64,000 nucleotides of DNA from Lachnospiraceae bacterium (GCA_024698145.1 JAILRO010000039.1:22781-86780); one strand, 5' to 3'. Positions 1 through 9,316 are shown, counted from the first letter of the stretch. Program-made: numbers and translations. Notes: a model not told the origin generated them from the letters alone.

Positions 1-2
1 TA

Positions 3-626
3 GAAAGCGACCTTAAGAATAACGAGGAATTACAGAGAGAAATAGCTGCTCAACGTAAGACTATGGAGCAGATATCAGAAGAAAAGAAAGCACAGATTGA
101 ACAATACAATATATCAATTGCCAGCCAGGAAGCAGAAGTTCAGAAATACATGCAGGCTGAGGCTGAGGCCGAGAACATCATATTGGCTGCTGAACAGGCT
201 GCAACTAACTATAGTACGACCACGCAATATACGGGAGGTCAGTTTACATGGCCTGTTCCGGGATATTATGAGATAAGCTCATATTTTGGAGTAAGAACAT
301 CGCCGGTAGCTGGTGCAAGTACTAACCACAAAGGAATTGATATAAAGTGTGATACCGGAGTTCCTGTTGTTGCTGCGGCTGATGGAACGGTTATTGTTGC
401 AACATATAATTATGCAGAAGGTAATTATGTCGTTATAGATCATGGCGGTGGAGTTGTCACTTTGTATATGCACAATTCGTCGCTTAACGTATCGGTTGGA
501 GAGTCGGTAGCAGCGGGACAGCAGATTGCATGTGCCGGTTCGACTGGTGTTTCAACCGGACCGCACTGTCATTTTGGCGTGCGTGTTAATGGAACATATG
601 TAGATCCACTCACGTATTTACAGTAA
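3..626 (+). CDS. Murein hydrolase activator / M23 peptidase, C-terminal part (5' end outside window)
   Basis: The frame is open to the left edge, so the true start lies upstream; an internal ATG at 63 is not a likely start because the charged helical sequence continues before it. The visible N-terminal part (to about base 225) is Glu/Gln/Lys-rich and coiled-coil-like. The rest is a peptidase_M23 (LytM) domain with the metal-site signatures HKGIDI, LYMHNS and GPHCHF. EnvC/NlpD-type proteins with this layout cut peptidoglycan cross-links or activate amidases outside the membrane. The usual Leu of GPHLHF is Cys here, which does not touch the metal ligands. It lies 39 bases before a secreted protease gene, and the two may be cotranscribed. 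The family is certain; whether it is an active enzyme or an activator is not. Confidence 0.9.
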   Translation, partial: ESDLKNNEELQREIAAQRKTMEQISEEKKAQIEQYNISIASQEAEVQKYMQAEAEAENIILAAEQAATNYSTTTQYTGGQFTWPVPGYYEISSYFGVRTSPVAGASTNHKGIDIKCDTGVPVVAAADGTVIVATYNYAEGNYVVIDHGGGVVTLYMHNSSLNVSVGESVAAGQQIACAGSTGVSTGPHCHFGVRVNGTYVDPLTYLQ

Positions 627-665
627 AGTATGTTCCGGATTAAACATATTGGAAAGAAGGATATT

Positions 666-1991
666 ATGATAACAACAAAGAAACTCGCAGTTTTGACATT
701 GACGGCGGTAATGCCGTTTGCACTATTTGGATGTGGAAGGCTTTCATTTACCAAACCTGACGAACCTAATACGGTTGCAACAACTCAGCAGGCTTCAGAG
801 GAGGATACATCAGAAGAGAAAGCAACAACTGAAGTTACAACTTTAAATGACAGTAAGGTTGTGGGCGTTGACACCAATTACAAATTAGAGCAGATTCAGG
901 ATATACTTGGTAAGAACTTCTATTTTGAGCAGGATGAGCAGAAGAAACAGGACGGAATAATCAAGGGATATATGGAAGGCCTTGATGACCCGTATTCAGT
1001 ATATTATACAGCAGAGGAATATGCGAAGTTCATGGAGGATACCGACGGCGAATATGTAGGTGTTGGTGTGCAGGTTTCGCAGGCTGCGGATACAAACGTG
1101 GTAACGGTTGTCAAAGTTTTCGACGGTCCTGCCAAGAAGGCCGGAATAGAAGCGGGCGACGTTATAACAGAAGTTGCGGGTACTGATATCAGTGATATGG
1201 ATCTTGATTCTATTGTAGATATGATTCGAGGAAAAGAAGGCACAGATGTTGTTATCAAAGTTTATAGAAAACTTGATGGCAAAGATTATGAGTTTAGCAT
1301 GAAGCGCCGAAAGGTCGAGAATCCTACAGTCGAGTACAAGATGCTTGACAATAATATCGGATACATTGCGGTTTCAAGTTTCTATGAGGTTACTGCAAAG
1401 CAGTTTATAGATGCAGTCGGAGAGCTTAATGTTCAGGGAATGGAAGGACTTATAGTTGACCTTCGTGACAATGGTGGCGGACTTCTTGATATCGCTACGG
1501 AGATGCTTGATTTCATGCTTCCGGAGGGCAAACTTGTATATACAGCTGATAAGGACGGCAATATAACCGATGAATATACATCAACAGATGAGCAGCAGTT
1601 TACAAAACCGCTTGTAGTTATGGTTAATGGATACAGTGCATCGGCTTCCGAGATTTTTGCAGGTGCGATTAAGGACTACGGCACAGGAACTTTGGTGGGA
1701 ACCAAGACTTACGGTAAGGGTATCGTTCAGAGAATGTTCCCGTTAACAGATGGTTCGGCAGTTAAGATAACTATTGCGAAGTATTTCACACCTAAGGGCA
1801 ATGATATTCATAAGATAGGAATAGAGCCCGATGTTAAGGTAGAGTTTGATGCTCAGGCGTACAGAGACTCTAATGGTGAGAAAGATAATCAGTTAGATGC
1901 GGCAGTTGAGGAAATGATGAAGAAACTTGGCAAATCAACAAGTACTTCTAACACTGATACAAACGCAAAGGAACCTGAGAAGAACGAGTAA
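666..1991 (+). CDS. ctpA: C-terminal processing peptidase, S41 family (lipoprotein)
   Basis: The ATG at 666 is preferred over upstream codons because GGAAAGAAGG precedes it and it gives a clean lipoprotein signal: basic start, hydrophobic core, then a lipobox ending ALFGC. A Thr/Ser/Glu-rich linker is followed by a PDZ domain (about residues 130-205, with GVGVQV and AGIEAGDVI) and the S41 protease core. The catalytic pair is visible as S326 in SASASE and K351 in TYGKG, spaced 25 residues apart as in Prc/CtpA enzymes. The family degrades or trims secreted and cell-wall proteins, often together with M23 hydrolases, and such a gene lies directly upstream. The C-terminus is a Lys/Asn/Thr-rich tail. 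The 441-residue length is typical. Confidence 0.93.
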   Translation: MITTKKLAVLTLTAVMPFALFGCGRLSFTKPDEPNTVATTQQASEEDTSEEKATTEVTTLNDSKVVGVDTNYKLEQIQDILGKNFYFEQDEQKKQDGIIKGYMEGLDDPYSVYYTAEEYAKFMEDTDGEYVGVGVQVSQAADTNVVTVVKVFDGPAKKAGIEAGDVITEVAGTDISDMDLDSIVDMIRGKEGTDVVIKVYRKLDGKDYEFSMKRRKVENPTVEYKMLDNNIGYIAVSSFYEVTAKQFIDAVGELNVQGMEGLIVDLRDNGGGLLDIATEMLDFMLPEGKLVYTADKDGNITDEYTSTDEQQFTKPLVVMVNGYSASASEIFAGAIKDYGTGTLVGTKTYGKGIVQRMFPLTDGSAVKITIAKYFTPKGNDIHKIGIEPDVKVEFDAQAYRDSNGEKDNQLDAAVEEMMKKLGKSTSTSNTDTNAKEPEKNE

Positions 1992-2050
1992 GAGGATTTT
2001 TGATGTCGCAATAATGCGATTGATAATACAAACATAGGAGGATAATTCTT

Positions 2051-3625
2051 GTGAATAAAGAATTGGTTATAGTTATTGATTTTGGCGGACAGTATAATCA
2101 GCTTGTTGCAAGACGTGTCAGAGAATGTAACGTATATTGTGAAATATATTCTTACAAAACCGACATCGCCAAGATAAAAGAAATGAACCCGAAGGGAATC
2201 ATTTTGACAGGTGGCCCTAACAGCTGTTATGAAGAGGGTGCGCCTGCTTACACAACAGAGCTTTTTGAACTTGGAATCCCGGTTCTTGGACTTTGCTACG
2301 GTGCGCAGCTTATGCAGTTAGAACTTGGCGGTAAGGTTGAGACAGCGCCAGTTCGCGAGTACGGTAAGATTGAGGTTAGTGTTGATACTAAATCTCCGCT
2401 TTTTAAGGATATTCCTGAAAAGACGGTATGTTGGATGAGCCATAATGATTATATTAGTCAGGCGGCACCGGGCTTTGATGTAATTGCGCACACACCGGAT
2501 TGTCCGGTTGCAGCAGCTTCTAATGAGAGCAAGAAATTATATGCAATCCAGTTTCACCCTGAAGTTCTTCATACAGTCAAAGGTAAAGAAATATTATCAA
2601 ACTTTGTATATAATGTCTGCGGTTGCGCAGGCGATTGGACAATGGATTCGTTCGTTGACTATCAGATAAAGGCAATCCGCGAGAAGGTTGGCGACGGTAA
2701 GGTGTTGCTTGCTTTATCGGGTGGCGTAGATTCTTCTGTTGCAGCGGTATTGCTTGCAAAGGCAGTGGGCAAACAGCTTACATGCGTATTCGTTGATCAT
2801 GGTCTTCTTCGTAAGAATGAAGGTGATGAGGTCGAAGCTGTATTTGGACCGGAAGGACCATACGATCTTAACTTCATTCGTGTAAATGCAGCCGATAGAT
2901 ACTACGGAAAACTAGCCGGAGTAACAGAGCCTGAGAAGAAGAGAAAGATTATAGGTGAAGAGTTTATCCGTGTGTTTGAGGAAGAGGCTAAGAAGATAGG
3001 TGCAGTTGATTTTCTCGTGCAGGGAACCATTTATCCTGATGTTGTAGAAAGTGGACTTGGTGGTGAATCTGCAGTGATTAAGTCGCATCATAATGTAGGC
3101 GGTCTTCCTGACTACGTTGATTTTAAGGAGATTATTGAGCCACTTCGTGACCTTTTCAAAGATGAGGTTAGAAGGGTTGGATTAGAACTTGGAATACCGG
3201 ACTATCTTGTGTTCCGCCAGCCATTCCCGGGACCGGGACTTGGTATAAGAATTATCGGCGAAGTGACTGCAGATAAGGTAAGAATCGTACAAGATGCTGA
3301 TGCTATATACAGGGAAGAGGTTGCTAAGGCGGCTGATTCATATAAGGCCGAGAATGGTGAGATGCCATCATGGATGCCGGATCAGTATTTTGCAGCACTT
3401 ACCAATATGCGTTCGGTTGGTGTTATGGGTGACGAGAGAACTTATGATTACGCTGTTGCGCTTCGTGCAGTTAAGACTATCGATTTCATGACAGCGGAGA
3501 GTGCACAGATTCCGTGGGAAGTATTGCAGACTGTAATGAATAGAATTATCAATGAAGTTAAGGGCGTTAACAGAGTAATGTATGACCTTACGAGCAAACC
3601 GCCCGGAACGATTGAGATGGAGTGA
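2051..3625 (+). CDS. guaA: GMP synthase (glutamine-hydrolysing)
   Basis: This enzyme makes GMP from XMP, ATP and glutamine. The N-terminal class I amidotransferase domain has the nucleophile C82 in GLCYGAQ and the H169/E171 pair in FHPE. The ATP pyrophosphatase domain carries the PP-loop LSGGVDSS near residue 222, and the C-terminal dimerisation domain ends in the family-typical KPPGTIEME. At 524 residues it is full length. The start is GTG at 2051, with AGGAGG nine bases before it. No purine riboswitch fits in the 59-base gap upstream. A strong terminator follows directly. This is a core gene and gives no sign of transfer. Confidence 0.98.
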   Translation: MNKELVIVIDFGGQYNQLVARRVRECNVYCEIYSYKTDIAKIKEMNPKGIILTGGPNSCYEEGAPAYTTELFELGIPVLGLCYGAQLMQLELGGKVETAPVREYGKIEVSVDTKSPLFKDIPEKTVCWMSHNDYISQAAPGFDVIAHTPDCPVAAASNESKKLYAIQFHPEVLHTVKGKEILSNFVYNVCGCAGDWTMDSFVDYQIKAIREKVGDGKVLLALSGGVDSSVAAVLLAKAVGKQLTCVFVDHGLLRKNEGDEVEAVFGPEGPYDLNFIRVNAADRYYGKLAGVTEPEKKRKIIGEEFIRVFEEEAKKIGAVDFLVQGTIYPDVVESGLGGESAVIKSHHNVGGLPDYVDFKEIIEPLRDLFKDEVRRVGLELGIPDYLVFRQPFPGPGLGIRIIGEVTADKVRIVQDADAIYREEVAKAADSYKAENGEMPSWMPDQYFAALTNMRSVGVMGDERTYDYAVALRAVKTIDFMTAESAQIPWEVLQTVMNRIINEVKGVNRVMYDLTSKPPGTIEME

Positions 3626-3633
3626 TCCACGAA

Positions 3634-3675
3634 AGCTCAGAATCATTGTGAAATCAATGGTTCTGGGCTTTTTTT
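3634..3675 (+). terminator. Rho-independent terminator of guaA
   Basis: A 15-bp stem (arms 3634-3648 and 3655-3669, two G-U pairs) with a six-base loop is followed by a T run. Confidence 0.93.
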
Positions 3676-4209
3676 ATGCTTGCAGATACCTTTTTGATAC
3701 CTTTTGTAAGCAAAAAAACTGCTTCAAAACACTCCATAATAATTTCAAATCTGTCTCTATTTTCATTTTCGAAAAGTTTTTTCCATTTTTTTTTAGTAAT
3801 CAGTTCTGACTCGTTCCAAATAGTAGTTGGGATGGCTATTTTGAGGATGAGTGTATTGAATGTGTAGAAGCAGCGTTGACTGAAACCAAATAAATATGAA
3901 AATGATTTTAGGAATATCAAGTGGATAATTAATCTGTTGGATAGGTTTTTTCATACCCTCATTTTATATCTATCACCATTGAAATGCGTTGAAAGTCCTC
4001 TATCAGCGTGATATAATCCTCTTGGGTGTCACCAAGATAGCGGAGGCAAGATCTAAAAGCAAGAAGTGATGGTGTTTTGCTGAGCTGAAATTGAATGTGA
4101 TGTCAATAAAATGTCAACAAAAACAGATTAAAAGTCGTAGAATATATAAGTCACGTGGCAAAGCGGCGGCCATAACAGCCGCGAATAAAAACAAAGGAGA
4201 ATACAATTT
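3676..4209. other. Gene-poor stretch before the surface protein gene
   Basis: About 530 bases with no reading frame that has a start, a ribosome site and recognisable protein features. A tandem GATACCTTTT pair lies at about 3685-3704. A short plus-strand frame near 3830-3885 has plausible protein-like composition but is closed on both sides by stops, so it may be the remnant of a lost gene. The last 70 bases before 4210 are probably the 5' leader of the next gene, with AAAGGAG just before the start. No tRNA, attachment site or insertion-sequence end could be recognised. Confidence 0.4.
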
Positions 4210-7200
4210 ATGAGAACTAAGATGAAACGTTTTTTCGGCATCCCGCTAAGCATCGCGCTGATGCTGGGTTTGATGCCGGGGATGAGCCTGACGGCAAGGG
4301 CGGATGGTAATCTGCCCTACAAATATCGAGAGACTTCCGCCACCTCCTTAGGTGTTTCCGGCATTCATAATCCGACACAGCCTTCCGATTATGATATGAC
4401 TTGGAGCGGCGATTATGTTTATTATGGCGGACATCGGTTCCGCGTACTGGCTAAGGACACAACTGATTTCAGCGCAGATGATGGGATGCTTCCACCAAAA
4501 CACACTATGCTGTTAGACAGTGACAGTGTTTTAAACGAGCACATTCATTTTGATAATGACGCTAAACCCAATACGGGAGCCAAAAGAGCCAGTGAATGGG
4601 AATACAGCGATCTGAAAGCATGGCTGAATAACAGTAATAATGGTTTTCTTAAGGGGTTTTCGAAGGCAGAGATTGCGGGAATCGCAAGCAGTACAAAACC
4701 CGACCCTGTTGCAAATGACGGAAAAGGGTTTCCCAATATGAGATATGCGCCCCTGAAGGACGATCGGGTTTTTGTCTTGGATGCCGTGGAAGCATCAAGG
4801 CCTGACTACGGATATTCCGCTACAACCGGAGATGTCCAGAAAGTAGATGATTCTTTGAGCAGGGTGAAAACAACCGATGGTGAATATGATACGGTATATT
4901 GTCAAGAAGTTGGAGATTCCGGTATATGGTGGCTGAGATCGCCTTTTTATTCCCCAAGATATACAAACTATGGAGGTTTTGTTAACGGTGTCAGCGCTCA
5001 ATCGGGGGAGTATTTCGAAGAAGGCGGATTCTTCTCTACAAATATGGTAAGTTATAGCGGACCCGGTCCAAGCCCCGCATTAAACGTCGATCTTGATTCG
5101 GTCCTGCTTTCAACGTGCGTTTCTTATTATGATGAAAATTATTATAATAATGATTACAAGCTTACGTTGATCTATGATAAGCTTGAAACTGCTATTACAC
5201 AGGGGAAGAATATCTCCATAAATGGCGGTAACGTGACCGTTCCTTATACTGTGACGGATAAGGATCCGGATGACGGTATTCAAGCTGATTATATCAGTGT
5301 TCTGGTGGTAGAAGGTGACAGAACAACCGGAACGATCAAGAAATATGAGCCGCTAACAGACTCGTTAGTTTTCAATAACGGAACAGCAAGCGGTGAAGCA
5401 ACCTTCACGCTTCCGAGTAACTTTTTTGACAGCAAAAATGATAAAATCTATGTTTTTGCCGAGGATACGAACGAATCGGACGTGTTGACCGACTATGCCA
5501 GTGCTCCGCTTGAACTCCTGCAGCCGGGAGCAGTGAGTGATCTGGTTTATAACGGAACCGAACAAACCTTGTTGAATGATACGAGTACGATTCCTACAGG
5601 ATACAGTGTTCAATATGCATTGTCGGAAAGTGCACCCGCTGAAGGAAGCTACGCATCTGAAATTCCCAAAGCCAAGAATGCCGGTACTTATCGCATTTGG
5701 TACAAAGCGACTGAGAACAACGCTTCAAATACCATCGGCCCCAACAGTATGACCGTCACAATCGCGAAGAAACCTGTCGAAGTTTCCGGGGTTACAGCTT
5801 CGGACAAGCAGTATGACGGAACCCGTAACATCACACTTTCCGGAGGCACCCTGAATGCGTCTGATATCATATCGGGCGATACTATCAGTATAGCTTCTCT
5901 GGAAGGCAGATTGAAGTATGCGGATGCAGGAGAGAATAAGCCCGTTACAATCACTAAGATCACTCTTGACGGAGCATCTAAGGATAACTACGCGGCTTCT
6001 TACACTGATCAGAACAACCTGACGGCAACGGTCACACAAAAACCGGTTAAGGTTACCGGTATAAAAGTCGTAGACAAAGAATATGATGGTACGAAGACGG
6101 CTACGCTCGATACCCAAAATGCTTCTATAGAAGGAATAGTGGATATTGATAGCATTGTGTTAAATCCACTTACAGTTTCGACAAAATCCACTGCTGAGTT
6201 TGAGGATGCTGAATTTGGTAAAAATAAGACAGTTAATCTTGGTATTAAGCTGGGTGGGTTTTGTTCGTTAAATTATACGTTAAGTGAGGATAGCCAGAAA
6301 ACAGCGACTGCAAATATTACCAAGAGCATTACAATCAAGGCAAATGACCAGCGTGTAGGACGGGGTGGAACGATTAAATCCGGCGTGGATAACGTTAGCG
6401 TAACAAGCGGTTCTCTTGAAGAAGGACACAGGATCTCAAACGTTACGCTGATTTCCGATTCTACGGATAGCCTCACTAACGACGGTACGATAACATTGGA
6501 ATCCGTCGTTATCCGGGATGCTGATGAAAATGATGTGACAGCTAAGTACACCATTACATTGGAAAGCGGAGTTCTGACTGTGACGGGAAAAGCTCAGATT
6601 CCTGCCGGGAGTATTACAGCCCCCGTTAAAATTGAGAACCTGACCTACAACGGTTCTGCGCAGAATCTTGTGACTGCCGGAGAAGCTGAAGGCGGAACGA
6701 TGATGTATGCGCTCGGCACTGCAACCGAAGCCACTGAAGCTTATACCACATCCATCCCAACAGCTACTGACGCCGGTACCTATTATGTATGGTACAAGGT
6801 CAAGGGAGATGACTGCCATAATGATTTCGTTGCGACTACTCCCGTAGAAGTAGACATTGCAAAGGCAGAAACATCCGGTGGTACTAATACAGACAGTAAA
6901 CCGAATGCTCCAACAGCGCAGGATCCAAAAGATGCCGGTTCGGATGTACCAAAAGAGGAAGGTACAACGATCACTGATACCAAGTCCGGCGCAACCTTCG
7001 AAGTGACCAGCGATAAAGGACAGGAACCCACGGTGGAATACAAAGCACCGGATTCCAAGGAAAAGAAGGTAGAGATTCCAGAGACGGTTCAGGATGGTAA
7101 GGTGACCTATAAAGTTACCGGGATATCTGCGAAAGCTTTCAAGGGGAACAAGACGATTGAGAGTGTAAAGATCCCGGCAACAGTCACGCAGATCGGAGAC

Positions 7201-7464
7201 AGTGCCTTTGCAAACTGCTCAAAGCTGACCAAGATCACATTGCCGGCCAAGGTGTCAAAGCTTGGCAAGAACCTCTTTAAGGGCTGCAAGAAGCTAAAGA
7301 CCATCAGCATCAAAAACAAGAAGCTGAAGGCGAAAGATATCAAAAAGGGTGCCTTCAATGGTCTTGGTAAGGGTGTGACCATCAAAGTACCTAAGGGTAA
7401 GAAGAAAGCCTATGAGAAACTTTTCCGAGGGAAGGGGCTCAGCAAAAAAGTGAAAGTCAAATAA
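4210..7464 (+). CDS. Large secreted surface protein: DUF6273, YDG/MBG-type repeats, BspA-like leucine-rich repeats
   Basis: AAAGGAG precedes the ATG. Residues 1-31 form a signal peptide (basic start, hydrophobic core, then LTARADG). Residues about 60-310 resemble DUF6273 modules (YVYYGGHRFRVL, LKAWLN, then GIWWLRSPF). The middle holds Ig-like repeats: two 'YDG' units with KQYDGTRNITL and KEYDGTKTATL, and at least two units with DAGTYxxWYK near residues 490 and 855. The C-terminus (about 935-1084) is a short BspA-type leucine-rich repeat (SAFANCSKLTKITLP, LFKGCKKLKTI) ending in a Lys-rich tail. No LPXTG anchor or membrane anchor is visible, so the cell-wall link is unclear. Codon choice is visibly GC-richer than in its neighbours, and the gene sits alone between two terminators, which suggests acquisition. 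Its function is unknown; adhesion or ligand binding is plausible. Confidence 0.85.
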   Translation: MRTKMKRFFGIPLSIALMLGLMPGMSLTARADGNLPYKYRETSATSLGVSGIHNPTQPSDYDMTWSGDYVYYGGHRFRVLAKDTTDFSADDGMLPPKHTMLLDSDSVLNEHIHFDNDAKPNTGAKRASEWEYSDLKAWLNNSNNGFLKGFSKAEIAGIASSTKPDPVANDGKGFPNMRYAPLKDDRVFVLDAVEASRPDYGYSATTGDVQKVDDSLSRVKTTDGEYDTVYCQEVGDSGIWWLRSPFYSPRYTNYGGFVNGVSAQSGEYFEEGGFFSTNMVSYSGPGPSPALNVDLDSVLLSTCVSYYDENYYNNDYKLTLIYDKLETAITQGKNISINGGNVTVPYTVTDKDPDDGIQADYISVLVVEGDRTTGTIKKYEPLTDSLVFNNGTASGEATFTLPSNFFDSKNDKIYVFAEDTNESDVLTDYASAPLELLQPGAVSDLVYNGTEQTLLNDTSTIPTGYSVQYALSESAPAEGSYASEIPKAKNAGTYRIWYKATENNASNTIGPNSMTVTIAKKPVEVSGVTASDKQYDGTRNITLSGGTLNASDIISGDTISIASLEGRLKYADAGENKPVTITKITLDGASKDNYAASYTDQNNLTATVTQKPVKVTGIKVVDKEYDGTKTATLDTQNASIEGIVDIDSIVLNPLTVSTKSTAEFEDAEFGKNKTVNLGIKLGGFCSLNYTLSEDSQKTATANITKSITIKANDQRVGRGGTIKSGVDNVSVTSGSLEEGHRISNVTLISDSTDSLTNDGTITLESVVIRDADENDVTAKYTITLESGVLTVTGKAQIPAGSITAPVKIENLTYNGSAQNLVTAGEAEGGTMMYALGTATEATEAYTTSIPTATDAGTYYVWYKVKGDDCHNDFVATTPVEVDIAKAETSGGTNTDSKPNAPTAQDPKDAGSDVPKEEGTTITDTKSGATFEVTSDKGQEPTVEYKAPDSKEKKVEIPETVQDGKVTYKVTGISAKAFKGNKTIESVKIPATVTQIGDSAFANCSKLTKITLPAKVSKLGKNLFKGCKKLKTISIKNKKLKAKDIKKGAFNGLGKGVTIKVPKGKKKAYEKLFRGKGLSKKVKVK

Positions 7465-7476
7465 TCAAAGAACAGT

Positions 7477-7509
7477 GCGGGCTGCATCAGGTGGTGTAGC
7501 CCGTTTTTT
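7477..7509 (+). terminator. Terminator after the surface protein gene
   Basis: GCGGGCT pairs with AGCCCGT around an inner CATCA/TGGTG stem and is followed by six T residues. Confidence 0.9.
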
Positions 7510-7694
7510 CCTAATTATTCCTATATTGGGAATTGACAGCGAAGAAAAACGAGGATAATACGAAGAAAACAAGGCCTGTTCTTTTGTTTATTAATCCTTG
7601 TAGTATAAGGCGTATTCGGGTTATAATTAAACATATGTGTAAGAACCCGTATAGATATGGGTGTCGTGTATTGTGAATTGAGGGTGATGAGTTT

Positions 7695-7976
7695 ATGGAA
7701 AAGGAACGTCGTACAATAGGACTTCTTGTAAGTGTCAATTATGACAATTTCAGTGGAGTCAAAGAGTGACTGGAATATCTGATTAACAAGACAAAATGCA
7801 GCCGTTTTGCGATGGTTGCCGGTCCTGATGTGAACACAGATGCCAGGGAAAGAAAGGAAACTCTTCTGAAACTTCTTTGCAAGTACGGCGTGTCGCCTTG
7901 CACGAAGATGACAGAACTTGGTTGCGGTACGGGAGTTATGACGAGGCTTCTTTCGGATGAGGGTTTTACCCAATGA
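7695..7976 (+). pseudogene. Mosaic remnant: LacI/PBP-type sensor fragments joined to a methyltransferase fragment
   Basis: One frame runs from ATG 7695 to TGA 7974-7976 but is interrupted by TGA at 7767 (codon 25). It starts MEKERRTIGLLVS, the typical start of LacI-like periplasmic-binding-domain signalling proteins of Clostridia. It then jumps to VNYDNFSGVKE-stop-LEYLINKTKCSRFAMVAGP, which belongs much further inside that domain, so about 100 residues appear to be missing. The end reads MTELGCGTGVMTRLLSDEGF, which is motif I of a class I SAM-dependent methyltransferase and does not belong to the first family. The remnant's stop overlaps the next gene's annotated ATG. Such sensors are often joined to GGDEF domains, and a GGDEF gene follows directly. 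I infer two deletions and a nonsense mutation; no function is expected. Confidence 0.7.
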
Positions 7977-9013
7977 TAAGAGGGGCTAAGGGGGCGCTTT
8001 GGTTGAATAATAATCTTAAGAAATTAACGTGGTTGGTTAATACAGTAATTCTTACAATGGTGTTTGCCTTGATGGCAATTTTTTATGTTATAAAGGCGGA
8101 GTTTTTGGTGTACTTTAGCATTCCGACTGCGTTTGTGTATTTAATCGGATATGCCTTAATACACACAAACCATTTGCATGGATATGTCTGCATGGTTTAT
8201 TTCTGGCTTACAATATATATGGGAATCGCGACAATTTGCTTAGGTTACGGTTATGGCTTTCATTTATACAGTATGTCGATGATACCGATAATACATTACA
8301 CAGTATATATGGCACGTGCGATAAATGCAAAATATATGAAGGCAATTCCTGTAAGTATTGCGATAGCTGTATGTTATCTTGTATCGACATTGTTGCCGGC
8401 GTTTAATGGGCCAATTTATACAACAGACGCTAATACCGGTGTCATTTTTTGGATAATCAATTCTGTGACAGTTTTCGCCTTCCTTATATTTTATACTAAT
8501 TTTCTGATAAAGGCGATTGTGCATTCTGAGGAATGCCTTGAAGCGCTTGCGATGGAGGATAATCTGACAGGACTTTATAACCGACATTATATGATGGGTA
8601 AGCTTGAAGAAATGAAAGAAAGTGACGAGACAAGTTTCGTTGCGATAATTGATATCGACGATTTCAAGAAGATAAATGATAATTATGGACACAATGCAGG
8701 TGACCATATTTTAAAGAGTGTTGCGGAAACGATGTCGGCTGCTTGTAAGGATTATCTTGTGTGCAGATGGGGAGGAGAAGAGTTCCTTATTCTTGGACAG
8801 GATATAGCAGAGGGAAGAAGTCGTATGGAGGAGATTCGGGAAAATGTTGAATCTACAGTTTTTATATTTGAGGAACAGACAATCAGGGTTACGTTGACCG
8901 TCGGCATGGCAGCAAGAAAAGAAGCCAAGACAACAGATAAATGGGTACAGGTTGCAGATGACAGGTTGTATACCGGCAAGAACACAGGTAAAAACAAGGT
9001 TGTTATAGAGTGA
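7973..9013 (+). CDS. Membrane-bound diguanylate cyclase (GGDEF)
   Basis: The enzyme makes cyclic di-GMP from two GTP. The N-terminal half has about five or six hydrophobic membrane segments (residues ~18-180) without a known sensor family. The GGDEF domain starts at DNLTGLYNR and carries the metal site IDIDDFK and the active GGEEF signature (near residue 267). The position of the inhibitory RxxD site reads CKDY, so product feedback through the I-site is probably absent. The ATG at 7973 lies inside the end of the upstream pseudogene; a TTG at 8003 has a better ribosome site (AAGGGGG) and is a likely alternative start. It sits 3 kb upstream of an HD-GYP operon, so synthesis and breakdown of c-di-GMP are encoded close together. 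Confidence 0.9.
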   Translation: MIRGAKGALWLNNNLKKLTWLVNTVILTMVFALMAIFYVIKAEFLVYFSIPTAFVYLIGYALIHTNHLHGYVCMVYFWLTIYMGIATICLGYGYGFHLYSMSMIPIIHYTVYMARAINAKYMKAIPVSIAIAVCYLVSTLLPAFNGPIYTTDANTGVIFWIINSVTVFAFLIFYTNFLIKAIVHSEECLEALAMEDNLTGLYNRHYMMGKLEEMKESDETSFVAIIDIDDFKKINDNYGHNAGDHILKSVAETMSAACKDYLVCRWGGEEFLILGQDIAEGRSRMEEIRENVESTVFIFEEQTIRVTLTVGMAARKEAKTTDKWVQVADDRLYTGKNTGKNKVVIE

Positions 9014-9171
9014 CTCGGGATAACATATTTATGATACTGTAAAATTAATTAACTAACCTTTTTACAACAATGATACATCAAAAACAATAGTGAGAATAAA
9101 AAAGTGCTTTATTATATTAAGCGAACAACAGAAATTTCAGAATATAATGATTCGGAAAGAAAATGGTCGGC

Positions 9172-9201
9172 TTGACAAATGTATTTTCGACATGATAGAC
9201 T
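9172..9201 (+). promoter_or_regulatory. Sigma-A-type promoter of the nitrilase gene
   Basis: TTGACA (9172-9177) and TAGACT (9196-9201) are separated by 18 bases. This predicts a leader of about 110 bases. The rest of the 303-base gap from 9014 holds nothing else recognisable. Confidence 0.65.
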
Positions 9202-9210
9202 CTGCAACAT

Positions 9211-9271
9211 CGAAAGACGAATAGCAAAGGCGTTATTGGTACTACTTGATACCGATAGCGCTTTTCTTTCG
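9211..9271 (+). ncRNA. Long hairpin in the 5' leader of the nitrilase gene
   Basis: CGAAAG (9211-9216) pairs with CTTTCG (9266-9271). Inside it, a 16-bp stem pairs 9226-9241 with 9250-9265 (with G-U pairs) around the loop CTACTTGA. The left side carries an unpaired nine-base stretch, ACGAATAGC (9217-9225), with nothing opposite it. It lies just after the predicted transcription start and about 33 bases before the ribosome site, and it has no T run, so it is not a terminator. The asymmetric bulge is what one sees in ligand- or protein-binding leaders, but I could not match it to a known riboswitch class. Confidence 0.4.
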
Positions 9272-9316
9272 TTTCAAGATATCTGCAGATTAAAAATAAA
9301 ACTTGGAGGTAACGAC

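Noticed and set aside
3685..3704. Attachment site or CRISPR-like repeat
   Set aside because: Only two short AT-rich copies of GATACCTTTT in tandem; no spacer pattern, integrase or tRNA.
3654..3920. Minus-strand frame of 88 codons after guaA
   Set aside because: It runs through the guaA terminator, starts with TTG without a ribosome site and has no recognisable motif.
5725..6117. Minus-strand frame of 130 codons inside the surface protein gene
   Set aside because: Mirror frame of a repeat-rich coding region; low-complexity product without a start signal.
7521..7973. Minus-strand frame of 150 codons opposite the pseudogene
   Set aside because: No ribosome site and no protein-like pattern; the plus strand carries recognisable family fragments.
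9211..9271. c-di-GMP-I (GEMM) riboswitch, suggested by GCAAAGGC and the c-di-GMP neighbourhood
   Set aside because: Only a short stretch resembles the motif; the two-helix core with its conserved junction is not formed.
9201..9289. Extra outer stem TCTGCA/TGCAGA around the nitrilase leader hairpin
   Set aside because: The left arm lies before the predicted transcription start, so it would not be in the RNA.
9179..9316. Longer N-terminus of the nitrilase protein from ATG 9179
   Set aside because: No ribosome site, it overlaps the promoter and leader hairpin, and it would bury the signal peptide inside the protein.
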